Part shown: piece by piece, positions 1 through 7,482 of the stretch
How the letters are laid out: every line of letters begins with the position of its first letter
Numbering within the stretch: the first letter of the stretch is position 1
Source of the DNA: Elusimicrobiota bacterium
GTDB lineage: Bacteria > Elusimicrobiota > Elusimicrobia > UBA1565 > UBA9628
DNA length: 36,185 bases
NCBI GenBank assembly: GCA_016207605.1
Contig: JACQPJ010000004.1
Span: 1-36,185 of the forward strand
Reading direction: 5' to 3'
Notes under the pieces: model-generated
Databases searched by the model: none
Told to the model about the DNA's origin: nothing
What the model saw: the letters and a program-made list of their open reading frames with translations, nothing else
Translations under genes and position numbers: made by a program

Positions 1-185
1 CCTTGCAGGTGTCTCACGTATTCTCTCCTCGCCGACGGACTCATCCGTGCCTCCAAAAGACGCTTTAAATGCGACGTTTGGTGACATCGTAGATGAGTTG
101 ACGAGCTTTTCTTCGGTCACATCTTACGTGAGTTGATTCGTAATCTCGACGGCCAAAAGGCCTATTTGGTAGGCTCTCAGCCGCC
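1..185. other. Upstream region of the aminotransferase gene, no gene seen
   Basis: No open reading frame with coding character is visible. The stretch is less GC-rich than the genes. It has small inverted repeats just before the first gene: GGCC-AAAA-GGCC and GCCTA-TTTGG-TAGGC, overlapping at about 151-174. TTGACG at 98-103 resembles a -35 box, but no convincing -10 lies at the right distance. The promoter of the first gene is probably here but I cannot place it. Confidence 0.3.
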
Positions 186-1103
186 ATGAAAATCTACATC
201 GACGGCAAGTTCTACGACAAGGACGAGGCGAAAGTGTCCGTGTTCGACCACGGCGTCCTGTACGGCGACGGCATCTTCGAGGGCATCCGGGCCTACAACG
301 GGCGGGTGTTCCGCCTTGACGATCACTTGAAGCGCCTGGCTGACTCGGCCAACGCGATCCTGCTCAAGCTGCCCCTCCCGATCCCGGACATCGAGAAGGC
401 CGTGCTCGAGAGCGTGAGGATCAACGGGCTCAAGGACGCCTACATCCGTCTCGTGGTCACGCGCGGCGTCGGGGACCTGGGCCTGGACATGCGCAAGTGC
501 CACCAGGGCGCCACGCTCTTCATCATCGCCGACAAGATCGAGCTCTACCCGGACGAGTTCTACGAGAAGGGGCTGACTCTCGTCACCTCCACGATCCGGC
601 AGAAGGGCCTCGACCAGGTGACGCCGAGCGTGAAGTCGCTCAACTACCTGGCCAACATCATGGCGCGCGCCGAGGCCACCGCCGCAGGAGCCCAGGAAGC
701 CATTCTTTTGAACGCGCAGGGCCACGTCTCGGAATGCTCCGGCGACAACATCTTCTTCATCAAGGACGGCAAGATCTTCACGCCGCCCACCTCGGCCGGC
801 ATCCTGATCGGAGTGACGCGCGAGGTCGTCATGGAGCTGGCCGAAACGAAGCTCGGGATCAAGGTCATCGAGCGCAACTTCCCCCGCTACGACCTCTACT
901 CCGCCGACGAGGTCTTCCTCACCGGCACCGGCGCCGAGGTGATCGCGGCGGTCCGCATTGACGGGCGCGCCATCGGCAAGGGCGCGGCCGGCCCCCTGAC
1001 GCGCCTGCTCATCAAGCACTTCCGCGAGTACGCCAAGTCGTCGGGCACGCCGGCCTATCCCGCCTCCCCCGCGGGCGCCGGCCGGCCCGTGCCGGCCAAA
1101 TAG
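186..1103 (+). CDS. ilvE: Branched-chain amino acid aminotransferase (PLP fold type IV)
   Basis: A PLP-dependent transaminase of class IV that probably moves the amino group between glutamate and branched-chain 2-oxo acids in the cytoplasm. Seen in the sequence: the N-terminal block YIDGKFYDKDEA, then DHGVLYGDGIFEGIRAY (residues 21-37), the catalytic lysine K150 in PSVKSLNYL, and ECSGDNIF near residue 193 that contacts the cofactor in this fold. The length (305 aa) is usual for the short bacterial form. The last 20 or so residues are a Pro/Ala/Gly-rich tail that is not conserved in the family. D-amino acid aminotransferase and aminodeoxychorismate lyase share the fold, but the SLNYL context favours IlvE. 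The ATG at 186 gives the canonical N-terminus. Only a weak Shine-Dalgarno is present. The exonuclease III gene starts 13 bp downstream. Confidence 0.9.
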   Translation: MKIYIDGKFYDKDEAKVSVFDHGVLYGDGIFEGIRAYNGRVFRLDDHLKRLADSANAILLKLPLPIPDIEKAVLESVRINGLKDAYIRLVVTRGVGDLGLDMRKCHQGATLFIIADKIELYPDEFYEKGLTLVTSTIRQKGLDQVTPSVKSLNYLANIMARAEATAAGAQEAILLNAQGHVSECSGDNIFFIKDGKIFTPPTSAGILIGVTREVVMELAETKLGIKVIERNFPRYDLYSADEVFLTGTGAEVIAAVRIDGRAIGKGAAGPLTRLLIKHFREYAKSSGTPAYPASPAGAGRPVPAK

Positions 1104-1116
1104 GCCGGGGCGGCCC

Positions 1117-1890
1117 GTGAAGCTGCTCTCCTGGAACGTCAACGGCGTGCGCGCCGTGTGGCGCAAGGGCGTCCTCCAGGAGTGGCTCGAGAAAGAGGGC
1201 GCCGACGTCTACTGCCTCCAGGAGACCAAGGCCCAGACCGGCCAGCTCCAGCCCGAGATGATCAATCCCTTCGGCTGGCACGGCGAGTGGCATTGGGGAG
1301 AGAAAAAAGGCTATTCCGGCGTGGCGACGATCTCGAAATCCGCCCCCGCCTCGGTGGAGCGCGGCTTCGGCGTTCCGGAGTTCGACGGCGAAGGCCGCGT
1401 CCTGGTCACGAGGCACGGCGACGTCGACCTCTTCAACATCTATTTCCCCAACGGCAAGCGCGACGAGGGCCGCTTGAAGTTCAAGATGGACTTCTACGCG
1501 GCCTTCCTGAAGGTGATCGAGCGCTTCCGGCGCTCCGGGCGGGACAAGCTCGTGATCTGCGGCGACGTCAACACCGCCCACAAGGAGATCGACCTGGCGC
1601 GCCCCCGGGAGAACCGCGGCATCTCGGGCTTCCTGCCCATGGAGTGCGCCTGGATCGACCGTCTCCTCGCCGCGGGCTTCACGGACGCCTTTCGCGAGTT
1701 CGAGACAGGCCCCGGCCACTATTCCTGGTGGGACATGCAGAGCCGCGCGCGCGAGCGCAACGTGGGCTGGCGCATCGACTACTTCTTCGTCAGCGAAAAC
1801 CTGCGGCCGCGCCTGACGAGGGCCTTTCTCCAGCCCCAGGTCCTCGGCTCCGACCACTGCCCCGTGGGCATAGAGCTTGCCGGACGCTGA
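1117..1890 (+). CDS. xth: Exodeoxyribonuclease III (AP endonuclease family)
   Basis: A Mg-dependent exonuclease and abasic-site endonuclease of base excision repair (EEP fold). The hallmarks are all visible: SWNVNGVRA with N7, LQETKA with the metal ligand E36, the catalytic GDVNTAHKEIDL (D150, N152), WRIDYFF (about 218-224) and SDHCPVGIEL with the D246/H247 pair. The length (257 aa) matches the family. The GTG at 1117 was chosen because translation from it begins directly with the conserved MKLLSWNVNGVRA. It lies 13 bp after the aminotransferase stop, so the two genes are probably co-transcribed. No missing catalytic residue was found. Confidence 0.95.
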   Translation: MKLLSWNVNGVRAVWRKGVLQEWLEKEGADVYCLQETKAQTGQLQPEMINPFGWHGEWHWGEKKGYSGVATISKSAPASVERGFGVPEFDGEGRVLVTRHGDVDLFNIYFPNGKRDEGRLKFKMDFYAAFLKVIERFRRSGRDKLVICGDVNTAHKEIDLARPRENRGISGFLPMECAWIDRLLAAGFTDAFREFETGPGHYSWWDMQSRARERNVGWRIDYFFVSENLRPRLTRAFLQPQVLGSDHCPVGIELAGR

Positions 1891-1933
1891 GAGGCTTGCC
1901 TGCCGGCATCATAATTGATCTCCGCGCGCCGCG

Positions 1934-3601
1934 ATGCGCACGGCCTCTCCGCGGCGAGCCCCCGGAATTAAGGAAGCGGCAGCCCTGGCCGCCGCGGCGC
2001 TGTCCTTGCGCCTGGCCGGGGCCGCGTCGGAGCCTCGCAGCGCCGCCCCCGACCTTCTCGGCCCGGTCCAGCGCATCTCAGCCGGGATCGACCCGGCGCT
2101 CGCGAACCCCTCCCTGGATGAACCGTCCCGTTGGGCGCTGAAAGCCGAGCGCGAGCGCCTGCTGGACATCCTCGCGGACGCCGGCCGCCGCGGGGCCGGC
2201 GACACCCGAGTCCAGATGGAGGCGGGACGCGCCCTGCTCGGCCTGGGCGAGCCGGCTCGGGCCCGGCCGTTCCTGGAGAACGCCGCGCGGCTGGCCCGCG
2301 CCGCGGGAGACACCCGCGGGGCGGCGCGGGCGGACGTCGCGGCGGGAACGGCCGCCGAACGGCTGGGCGACTACGCCGGCGCCGTCGCGCTGGCCCGCAA
2401 GGCCCTCAGCGCCGACCCCCGCAGCCGCGAGGCCCTCGGCCTGCTTTACACGAACAGGGGACGCTCGGCTCCCGCCCCCGCGCCGGCCGCGCCGCCGGCG
2501 CGAACCCGCGCCGGCGAGCGGACGCCGCGTCTGAACGCGGGCCCCGCCTTCGCGGCGGCACGCCCCGCCGCCGACGCCCCTGATCGCGACGACCTTCGCG
2601 CCGGGGAGCGCCGTCTGCTTGCTTTCCTGCTGCGCCGCAGCGACGCCAACCCCGTGGCCCGCGCCGTCCTCAGCCCACTCCTGCGCTCCGGCCGCGTCGC
2701 GATCCGGCTGGAACGCCCGAAGTCCCCGGAAGACCCCTTGGCGGACTCCTGGGGGCTCCACGACTCGGCGGCGGGCGTCGTGCGCTGCAACCTGGACGAA
2801 ATCAACCGCGAGATCGCCGAGTATGACGAGCATCATGCCCGCCGGCCGGACAGGCAGGTCGCGCCGATCGACGAGCGGCGGCCGCTCGACGCCCGCCAGG
2901 CGGAGTTCCTGGCCGGCCGCTTCCTGCCCCTGGCCGTCCACGAGATCGGAGGCCACGCCGCCGACGGGGAGGCGCTGCGCCGCCTCTCCGGCCGCTCGAG
3001 CGCCCCGGCCAACCTGGACACGGAGGTCCTCGCCTGGCGCCTGGAGGCGGCTGCGGTCCACGCCGAGCGCGCCGCCGATCCCGGCTACTTGACGGAGCCC
3101 ACGCGCTGGGCCGCGGGCGAGAGCCGGCTCGTCCGCCTCTGGCGGCAGGGGCGGGAAGGAGGCCGGCCGGACGCCGTGGAAAAATATCTGCAGGACATGG
3201 GCTACAGCCGCCGTTTCGACGCGCTGCGCAACAATTATCGCGCCGCGCGCCAAGCCGTCGCGCGCTCGTTGGCCCTGGTTCAAAGCCGCTGCCGCGCCCT
3301 CTACGACGAGGCGTGCCGCCAGGCCGCGTCCCTGCTGATGGGCGCCGTCAACCTGGACGATTACCCCCGGTTCAAGCGCCGGGCCCTGGCCTTTCAGGCC
3401 GCACCGGCCGACCCCGCCGCGCGCGCCGCGTTCCTCAACGAACTGCACTCCATCTCCGTCCTGGACAACCAGCTCGACGCCAAGGGCCTGCGCGCCGCGG
3501 CGGCCTACTTCCAGCGGCGGGAGCGGGAAATTCTGGCCCTGGAGCACAGGGTCCATCCCGTGGATTCGACGGCCGTCCTGCGCGCGTTGGGCAACCGATG
3601 A
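1934..3601 (+). CDS. Uncharacterised exported protein with TPR-like region and HExxxH motif
   Basis: I do not recognise the family. The N-terminus (MRTASPRR followed by a hydrophobic Ala/Leu stretch ending near AASEP) looks like a Sec or Tat-like signal, so the protein is probably exported. Residues about 70-175 are Ala/Leu/Arg-rich helical pairs resembling tetratricopeptide repeats (for example SPEKP-like LGDYAGAVALARKALSADP). A low-complexity Pro/Ala linker follows at about 180-220. The C-terminal half contains VHEIGGHA at 335-342. The His-Glu and second His (H336, E337, H341) resemble a zinc protease site but are one residue longer than HExxH. A further H/E-rich helix (AAAVHAERAADP) follows. 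A metallopeptidase-like role is only inferred. The stop overlaps the next start as ATGA, so the two proteins may work together. Confidence 0.7.
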   Translation: MRTASPRRAPGIKEAAALAAAALSLRLAGAASEPRSAAPDLLGPVQRISAGIDPALANPSLDEPSRWALKAERERLLDILADAGRRGAGDTRVQMEAGRALLGLGEPARARPFLENAARLARAAGDTRGAARADVAAGTAAERLGDYAGAVALARKALSADPRSREALGLLYTNRGRSAPAPAPAAPPARTRAGERTPRLNAGPAFAAARPAADAPDRDDLRAGERRLLAFLLRRSDANPVARAVLSPLLRSGRVAIRLERPKSPEDPLADSWGLHDSAAGVVRCNLDEINREIAEYDEHHARRPDRQVAPIDERRPLDARQAEFLAGRFLPLAVHEIGGHAADGEALRRLSGRSSAPANLDTEVLAWRLEAAAVHAERAADPGYLTEPTRWAAGESRLVRLWRQGREGGRPDAVEKYLQDMGYSRRFDALRNNYRAARQAVARSLALVQSRCRALYDEACRQAASLLMGAVNLDDYPRFKRRALAFQAAPADPAARAAFLNELHSISVLDNQLDAKGLRAAAAYFQRREREILALEHRVHPVDSTAVLRALGNR

Positions 3602-4233
3602 CCGCCCTCCTTCTGATGCTCCTCTCGGCCTCCGGAGTCCGCGCTCAGGAAGTCGGCCTGGACGTGTACCGCATCGGCCGGGTCCAGTGCGCCCTGCCGC
3701 CCTCGCTGCCTGCTTCCGCCTCCGTCCGAGACGGGATCGGGACGGTCTCGCTCCAGCCCCGCGCGGGCCTAAGCCTCGACGTGTTCGACTACGGCTGGCG
3801 CGCGGCCGTCGCGCGCGGCGTGACGGCCGCCCAGTTCATCCGCGTCGCGCTCGATCCCGACTTTTACGACGACTTCCAGGTCATCGAGCCTCTCCGGGCC
3901 GGCTCGTTCCAAGGCTATCCGTCCTGGAGCTTCGCCTTCACCCATACCCTGCACGCCCGTTCCCCCCGCCCGCGCTCCCTGCCCAAATTCGAGCGCTACC
4001 TGGTCGTCCGGCGCCGCTGGGGCTTCGTGGTCGTCCGCCACACGGACGCGGCCGCCCTCGCCTCGGACGGCGCCGCTGATTTCGACGCTCTGATCCGCGG
4101 TTTGAGGCTCCTCCCCGAGCCGCCGGGCAGTCCGCGCCTCGTCCTGCTCGCTCTCCTGATCGCCGCCGCCGCGGCCGCCGCGGCGCTCGTCATTCGGCGC
4201 CGAGCCCGAAGGGGCCCCCCTTCATTCGTATAA
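3598..4233 (+). CDS. Uncharacterised type I membrane protein
   Basis: A 211-residue protein of unknown function. The start ATG at 3598 overlaps the preceding stop (ATGA), and the frame from there opens with a clean signal peptide (MTALLLMLLSASGVRAQ, predicted cleavage after VRA). The mature part has alternating beta-type segments and no catalytic motif I can name. A single transmembrane helix (LVLLALLIAAAAAAAALVI, about 181-199) is followed by the basic stop-transfer RRRARR. This predicts an extracytoplasmic domain anchored by one C-terminal helix. Tight coupling to the upstream gene suggests a shared envelope function. The reading frame continues far upstream of 3598, but that part is a shadow of the preceding gene. 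Confidence 0.75.
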   Translation: MTALLLMLLSASGVRAQEVGLDVYRIGRVQCALPPSLPASASVRDGIGTVSLQPRAGLSLDVFDYGWRAAVARGVTAAQFIRVALDPDFYDDFQVIEPLRAGSFQGYPSWSFAFTHTLHARSPRPRSLPKFERYLVVRRRWGFVVVRHTDAAALASDGAADFDALIRGLRLLPEPPGSPRLVLLALLIAAAAAAAALVIRRRARRGPPSFV

Positions 4234-4234
4234 T
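4229..4234 (+). promoter_or_regulatory. -10 box (TATAAT) giving a possible leaderless mcsA mRNA
   Basis: A perfect TATAAT lies 6 nt before the GTG start of the mcsA-like gene. Transcription from it would begin at or next to the start codon, and no spaced Shine-Dalgarno sequence is present. The hexamer also contains the stop codon of the preceding gene, so the match is partly constrained. No good -35 box is visible. Confidence 0.45.
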
Positions 4235-4240
4235 CCCGGA

Positions 4241-4585
4241 GTGATCTGCCGAAACTGCGGGGAGCGAGAGGCAACGGTCCTAGTCCAGACCGTCGTCAAC
4301 AACCAGGTCTCCAAGACCGCGCTGTGCGGACGCTGCGCGGCCGAGGTTGAGCCCGCGGCAGCGCTCAACGCGGTCCTGGAGGCGCTCGCCGCGCTGGGCG
4401 GCCGGGCGCGGACCCATCCCGGGCGCTGCCCGACCTGCCGCTCCTCCTTTGCTGACTTCCGCGAGACCGGCCTCTTCGGCTGCCCCGACTGCTACGAGCG
4501 CTTTCGAACGCAGGTCCAGGACCTCCTACCGCGCGTCCACGGGGGCGCCTACGAGCACCGCGGCAAGGTCCCGAGGGGGCGCTGA
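4241..4585 (+). CDS. mcsA: McsA-like zinc protein, protein-arginine kinase activator
   Basis: Resembles the activator of the protein-arginine kinase McsB. Two cysteine pairs at the N-terminus (CRNCGE and CGRCAAE) and two more (CPTCRSSF and CPDCYERF) form the paired zinc ribbons typical of McsA. The segment FRETGLFGCPDCYERF is the best family match. The protein is only 114 aa. Bacillus McsA is longer and ends in a UVR coiled-coil domain, which is absent here. Translation begins at a GTG 6 nt after a TATAAT. The stop overlaps the mcsB start by one base (TGATG), so the two proteins are probably made together. No clpC or ctsR gene is nearby. Confidence 0.85.
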   Translation: MICRNCGEREATVLVQTVVNNQVSKTALCGRCAAEVEPAAALNAVLEALAALGGRARTHPGRCPTCRSSFADFRETGLFGCPDCYERFRTQVQDLLPRVHGGAYEHRGKVPRGR

Positions 4586-5631
4586 TGCAGCTGCAGGCCA
4601 TGCTGCGCTTCCGCACGGGCTGGGCCGAGGCCGAGGGACCGGAACATGAGGTCGTCTTGGCCACGCGCGCGCGCCTGGCGCGCAACCTGCGCCTGCCTTT
4701 CCCGGGCCGCGCAGGGGCGGCCGTCCTCAAGCGCGTTCTCGAGCAGGTCCTGGCGGCAGCCCCGAAGGCAGGCCTTAAGGGAGCCGCGGTCTTCAAACTC
4801 TCCGACCTGGATGAAACCGACCGGACCTTTCTCGTCGAGAGGCATCTGGCCAGCCCGGCGCTCGCCACCCGGCCCGCGGGGCGGGGCGTGATCGTGGGCG
4901 AGCGCGAGACCCTCGCGGTCATGGTCAACGAGGAGGACCATCTGCGCCTGGCCGCGCTCCTGCCCGGCCTGCGCCTGCGCGAAGCCCACGCCGCCGCGGA
5001 CCGCCTCGACGACGGCCTCTCCGCCGCGCTGGACTTCGCCTTCCGCGACGACCTGGGCTTCCTGACCGCCTGCCCCACCAACCTCGGCACCGGCCTGCGC
5101 GCCTCTTGCCTCATGCACCTGCCGGGCCTGGTCATGACGGGGGCCCTGGGACGGCTTCTGGAGGGCCTCACGCGCGCGGGGCTGGTCGCGCGCGGGCTCT
5201 ACGGGGAGGGCACGCGGGTGATCGGCGACTTCTTCCAAATCTCCAACGCCACCGGCTTTGGACGCTCCGAGGCGGAGATCCTGGCCGCGCTGGAGAAGGC
5301 CGCCGCGGCCATCGTCGGCCGGGAGAAGGAGGCGCGCGCGGCGCTCTCGGCGGAGGCCTCCCGGACCCGGCTGGAGGACGAGGTCCACCGCTCGGCCGCG
5401 CTGCTGGCCGCGGCGCGGCTCCTCTCCTTCGAGGAGGCCCAGCACCACCTCTCGCGCCTGCGCCTGGGCCTGGCGCTGGGCTGGAAGCTCCCCGGCGACC
5501 TGGCCGCGGTCAACGACCTCACTTTGGCGACCCAGCCCGCCCACCTCGACCTCTCGGCCGAGAAGACACTCTTCCCCCAGGAGCGCGACGCCCTACGGGC
5601 CTCCCTGGTCCGCCGGCGCCTGCGGGCTTGA
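4585..5631 (+). CDS. mcsB: Protein-arginine kinase McsB
   Basis: Phosphorylates arginine side chains on proteins with ATP, marking them for Clp proteolysis in the organisms where it has been studied. Phosphagen-kinase signatures are visible: VVLATRARLARNLRLPFPG (23-41), NEEDHLRLAALLPGLRLRE (about 114-132), the guanidino-kinase signature ACPTNLGTGLRAS (about 162-174), and GDFFQISNATGFGRSEAEI (about 214-232). The length of 348 aa is normal. The first signature has Ala-Thr where family members usually have Ser-Ser. The gene is translationally coupled to the McsA-like activator. Animal-type creatine/arginine kinase is unlikely because of the McsA partner and the length. Confidence 0.93.
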   Translation: MQLQAMLRFRTGWAEAEGPEHEVVLATRARLARNLRLPFPGRAGAAVLKRVLEQVLAAAPKAGLKGAAVFKLSDLDETDRTFLVERHLASPALATRPAGRGVIVGERETLAVMVNEEDHLRLAALLPGLRLREAHAAADRLDDGLSAALDFAFRDDLGFLTACPTNLGTGLRASCLMHLPGLVMTGALGRLLEGLTRAGLVARGLYGEGTRVIGDFFQISNATGFGRSEAEILAALEKAAAAIVGREKEARAALSAEASRTRLEDEVHRSAALLAAARLLSFEEAQHHLSRLRLGLALGWKLPGDLAAVNDLTLATQPAHLDLSAEKTLFPQERDALRASLVRRRLRA

Positions 5632-5641
5632 CGCCGGTCAA
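5628..5641. promoter_or_regulatory. Inverted repeat TTGAC-GCCG-GTCAA before pckG
   Basis: A 14-bp inverted repeat (5-bp arms) overlaps the mcsB stop codon and ends about where the -35 region of pckG should lie. A second palindrome, CCCCCGGGGG at 5648-5657, follows. Either could be an operator or part of a small terminator. A related TTGAC-GG-GTCAA occurs at 16395-16406. No regulator can be named from the sequence. Confidence 0.3.
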
Positions 5642-5663
5642 TCCCCGCCCCCGGGGGCCGTGC

Positions 5664-5669
5664 TAGAAT
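5664..5669 (+). promoter_or_regulatory. -10 box (TAGAAT) giving a possible leaderless pckG mRNA
   Basis: TAGAAT lies 5 nt before the pckG ATG, so the first transcribed base would be at the start codon. No Shine-Dalgarno sequence lies at a useful distance; the nearest G-run is about 18 nt upstream. The -35 region is weak. Confidence 0.45.
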
Positions 5670-5674
5670 ACGGC

Positions 5675-7462
5675 ATGGATATCACGCACGCCAAGCTCAA
5701 GGCCTGGGTGGACGAAAACGCCCGGCTCTGCCGTCCGGACCAGGTGTATTGGGTGGACGGCTCCGAGGCCGAGCGCGCCCGCCTTCAAAAGCGCGCCGTG
5801 GCGCGCGGCTTCCTGACCCCCCTCGACCAAGAGCGCTTTCCCGGCAGCTATTACGGCCGCTCCGACCGCAACGACGTCGCCCGCACCGAGCACCAGACCT
5901 TCATCTGCTCCCGGGACAAGGCCGACGCCGGCCCCACCAACAACTGGCTGCCGCCCCAGGAGGGCTACGCCAAGTCCGCGGAGATTCTCAAGGACTCCAT
6001 GGCGGGCCGCACCATGTACGTCGTGCCCTTCTCCATGGGCCCGGTCGGCTCCCCGTTCTCCAAGATCGGCGTCGAGATCACCGATTCCTTATATGTCGTG
6101 CTGAACATGCTGATCATGACCCGGGCCGGGGACAAGGTCCTAAAACAGCTGGGCCGCGACGGCGCCTTCACCAAATGCCTGCACTCGCGCGCCGACCTCA
6201 ACCCCGACCGCCGCCTCATCCTCCACTTCCCGGAGGACGACGCGATCGTGTCGGTGGGCTCTGCCTACGGCGGCAACGCTTTGCTCGGCAAGAAGTGCCT
6301 GGCCCTGCGCATCGCCTCCTGGCAGGCGCGCCAGGAAGGCTGGCTGGCCGAGCACATGCTCATCCTCGGCGTGGAGAAGGACGGCCGCACGGAGTACGTG
6401 ACGGCGGCCTTCCCCAGCGCCTGCGGCAAGACCAACCTGGCCATGCTCATCCCGCCCCAAGGCCTCAAGGCCAAGGGCTACAAGATTTGGACCGTCGGCG
6501 ACGACATCGCCTGGCTGAGGGTCGGCCCCGACGGCCGCCTCTGGGCCTGCAACCCGGAGGCCGGCTTCTTCGGCGTGGCGCCGGGCACGAACTCCAAGAC
6601 CAACCCCAACGCCATGCTGACGATGCGCCGCAACACCATCTTCACCAACGTGCTTTTAGGCGACGACCTGGGCGTTTGGTGGGAGGATGGCGAGGGCGCG
6701 CCCCCCGCCTCGGGCGTGAATTGGGAAGGCAAGCCCTGGCGGCCGGGCCTCAAAGACGTCGAGGGCAAGCCCGTCCTGGGCGCCCACCCCAACAGCCGCT
6801 TCACCGCGCCGGCCGCGCAATGCCCGTCCATCTCTCCCAAGTGGGAGGACCCGGAGGGCGTGCCCATCTCGGCAATGATCTTCGGCGGCCGCCGCCAGCG
6901 CCTGGCTCCGCTGGTCTTCGAGTCCCTGGACTGGAGCCACGGCGTCTACGTCGGCGCCTCCGTGGCCTCGGAGCGCACCGCCGCCGCCGTGGGCAAGGTC
7001 GGCGAGGTCCGCCGCGACCCGATGGCCATGATCCCCTTTTGCGGCTACAACATGGGCGACTACTTCGGCCACTGGCTGGAGATGGGCCGGCGCATCCCCA
7101 AGCCCCCCAAGATCTTCCACGTCAACTGGTTCCGAAAGGGCGCCGACGGCAAGTTCCTCTGGCCCGGCTACGGCGAGAACCTGCGGGTCGTGGAGTGGAT
7201 TCTCTCCCGCGCCCGCGGCGAGGGCAAGGCGAAGGAAACCCCCATCGGCCGCGTCCCCACCCCCGACGCCCTCGACCTGACGGGCCTGAGTCTCGCGCCC
7301 GGCGCCGTCGAGCAACTCTTGGACGTGCGCCCCGAGGACTGGACCGCCGAATTGCAGGACGTGCGCCGCTTCTTCGACCAGTTCGGCGATCGCCTCCCCG
7401 CCGAGATGCGCCGCCAGCTCGACGCGCTCAGCGGCCGGCTTAAGTCAAAAGTCGCCGCCTAA
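5675..7462 (+). CDS. pckG: Phosphoenolpyruvate carboxykinase (GTP)
   Basis: Converts oxaloacetate and GTP to PEP, CO2 and GDP, the entry step of gluconeogenesis. The size (595 aa) and motifs are those of the GTP-dependent family and not the shorter ATP-dependent one. The P-loop FPSACGKTNLAMLIP lies around residue 250 and includes the reactive cysteine. GDDIAWL (kinase-2 motif), FGVAPGTNSKTNPNAM and the C-terminal FCGYNMGDYFGHW substrate segment are also intact. The ATG at 5675 gives the family-typical N-terminus. The frame is open upstream inside mcsB, but no conserved sequence is found there. It is convergent with the M61 peptidase gene, whose stop lies 20 bp away. Confidence 0.96.
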   Translation: MDITHAKLKAWVDENARLCRPDQVYWVDGSEAERARLQKRAVARGFLTPLDQERFPGSYYGRSDRNDVARTEHQTFICSRDKADAGPTNNWLPPQEGYAKSAEILKDSMAGRTMYVVPFSMGPVGSPFSKIGVEITDSLYVVLNMLIMTRAGDKVLKQLGRDGAFTKCLHSRADLNPDRRLILHFPEDDAIVSVGSAYGGNALLGKKCLALRIASWQARQEGWLAEHMLILGVEKDGRTEYVTAAFPSACGKTNLAMLIPPQGLKAKGYKIWTVGDDIAWLRVGPDGRLWACNPEAGFFGVAPGTNSKTNPNAMLTMRRNTIFTNVLLGDDLGVWWEDGEGAPPASGVNWEGKPWRPGLKDVEGKPVLGAHPNSRFTAPAAQCPSISPKWEDPEGVPISAMIFGGRRQRLAPLVFESLDWSHGVYVGASVASERTAAAVGKVGEVRRDPMAMIPFCGYNMGDYFGHWLEMGRRIPKPPKIFHVNWFRKGADGKFLWPGYGENLRVVEWILSRARGEGKAKETPIGRVPTPDALDLTGLSLAPGAVEQLLDVRPEDWTAELQDVRRFFDQFGDRLPAEMRRQLDALSGRLKSKVAA

Positions 7463-7482
7463 GCAGCTTGCTCCGGAATAAG

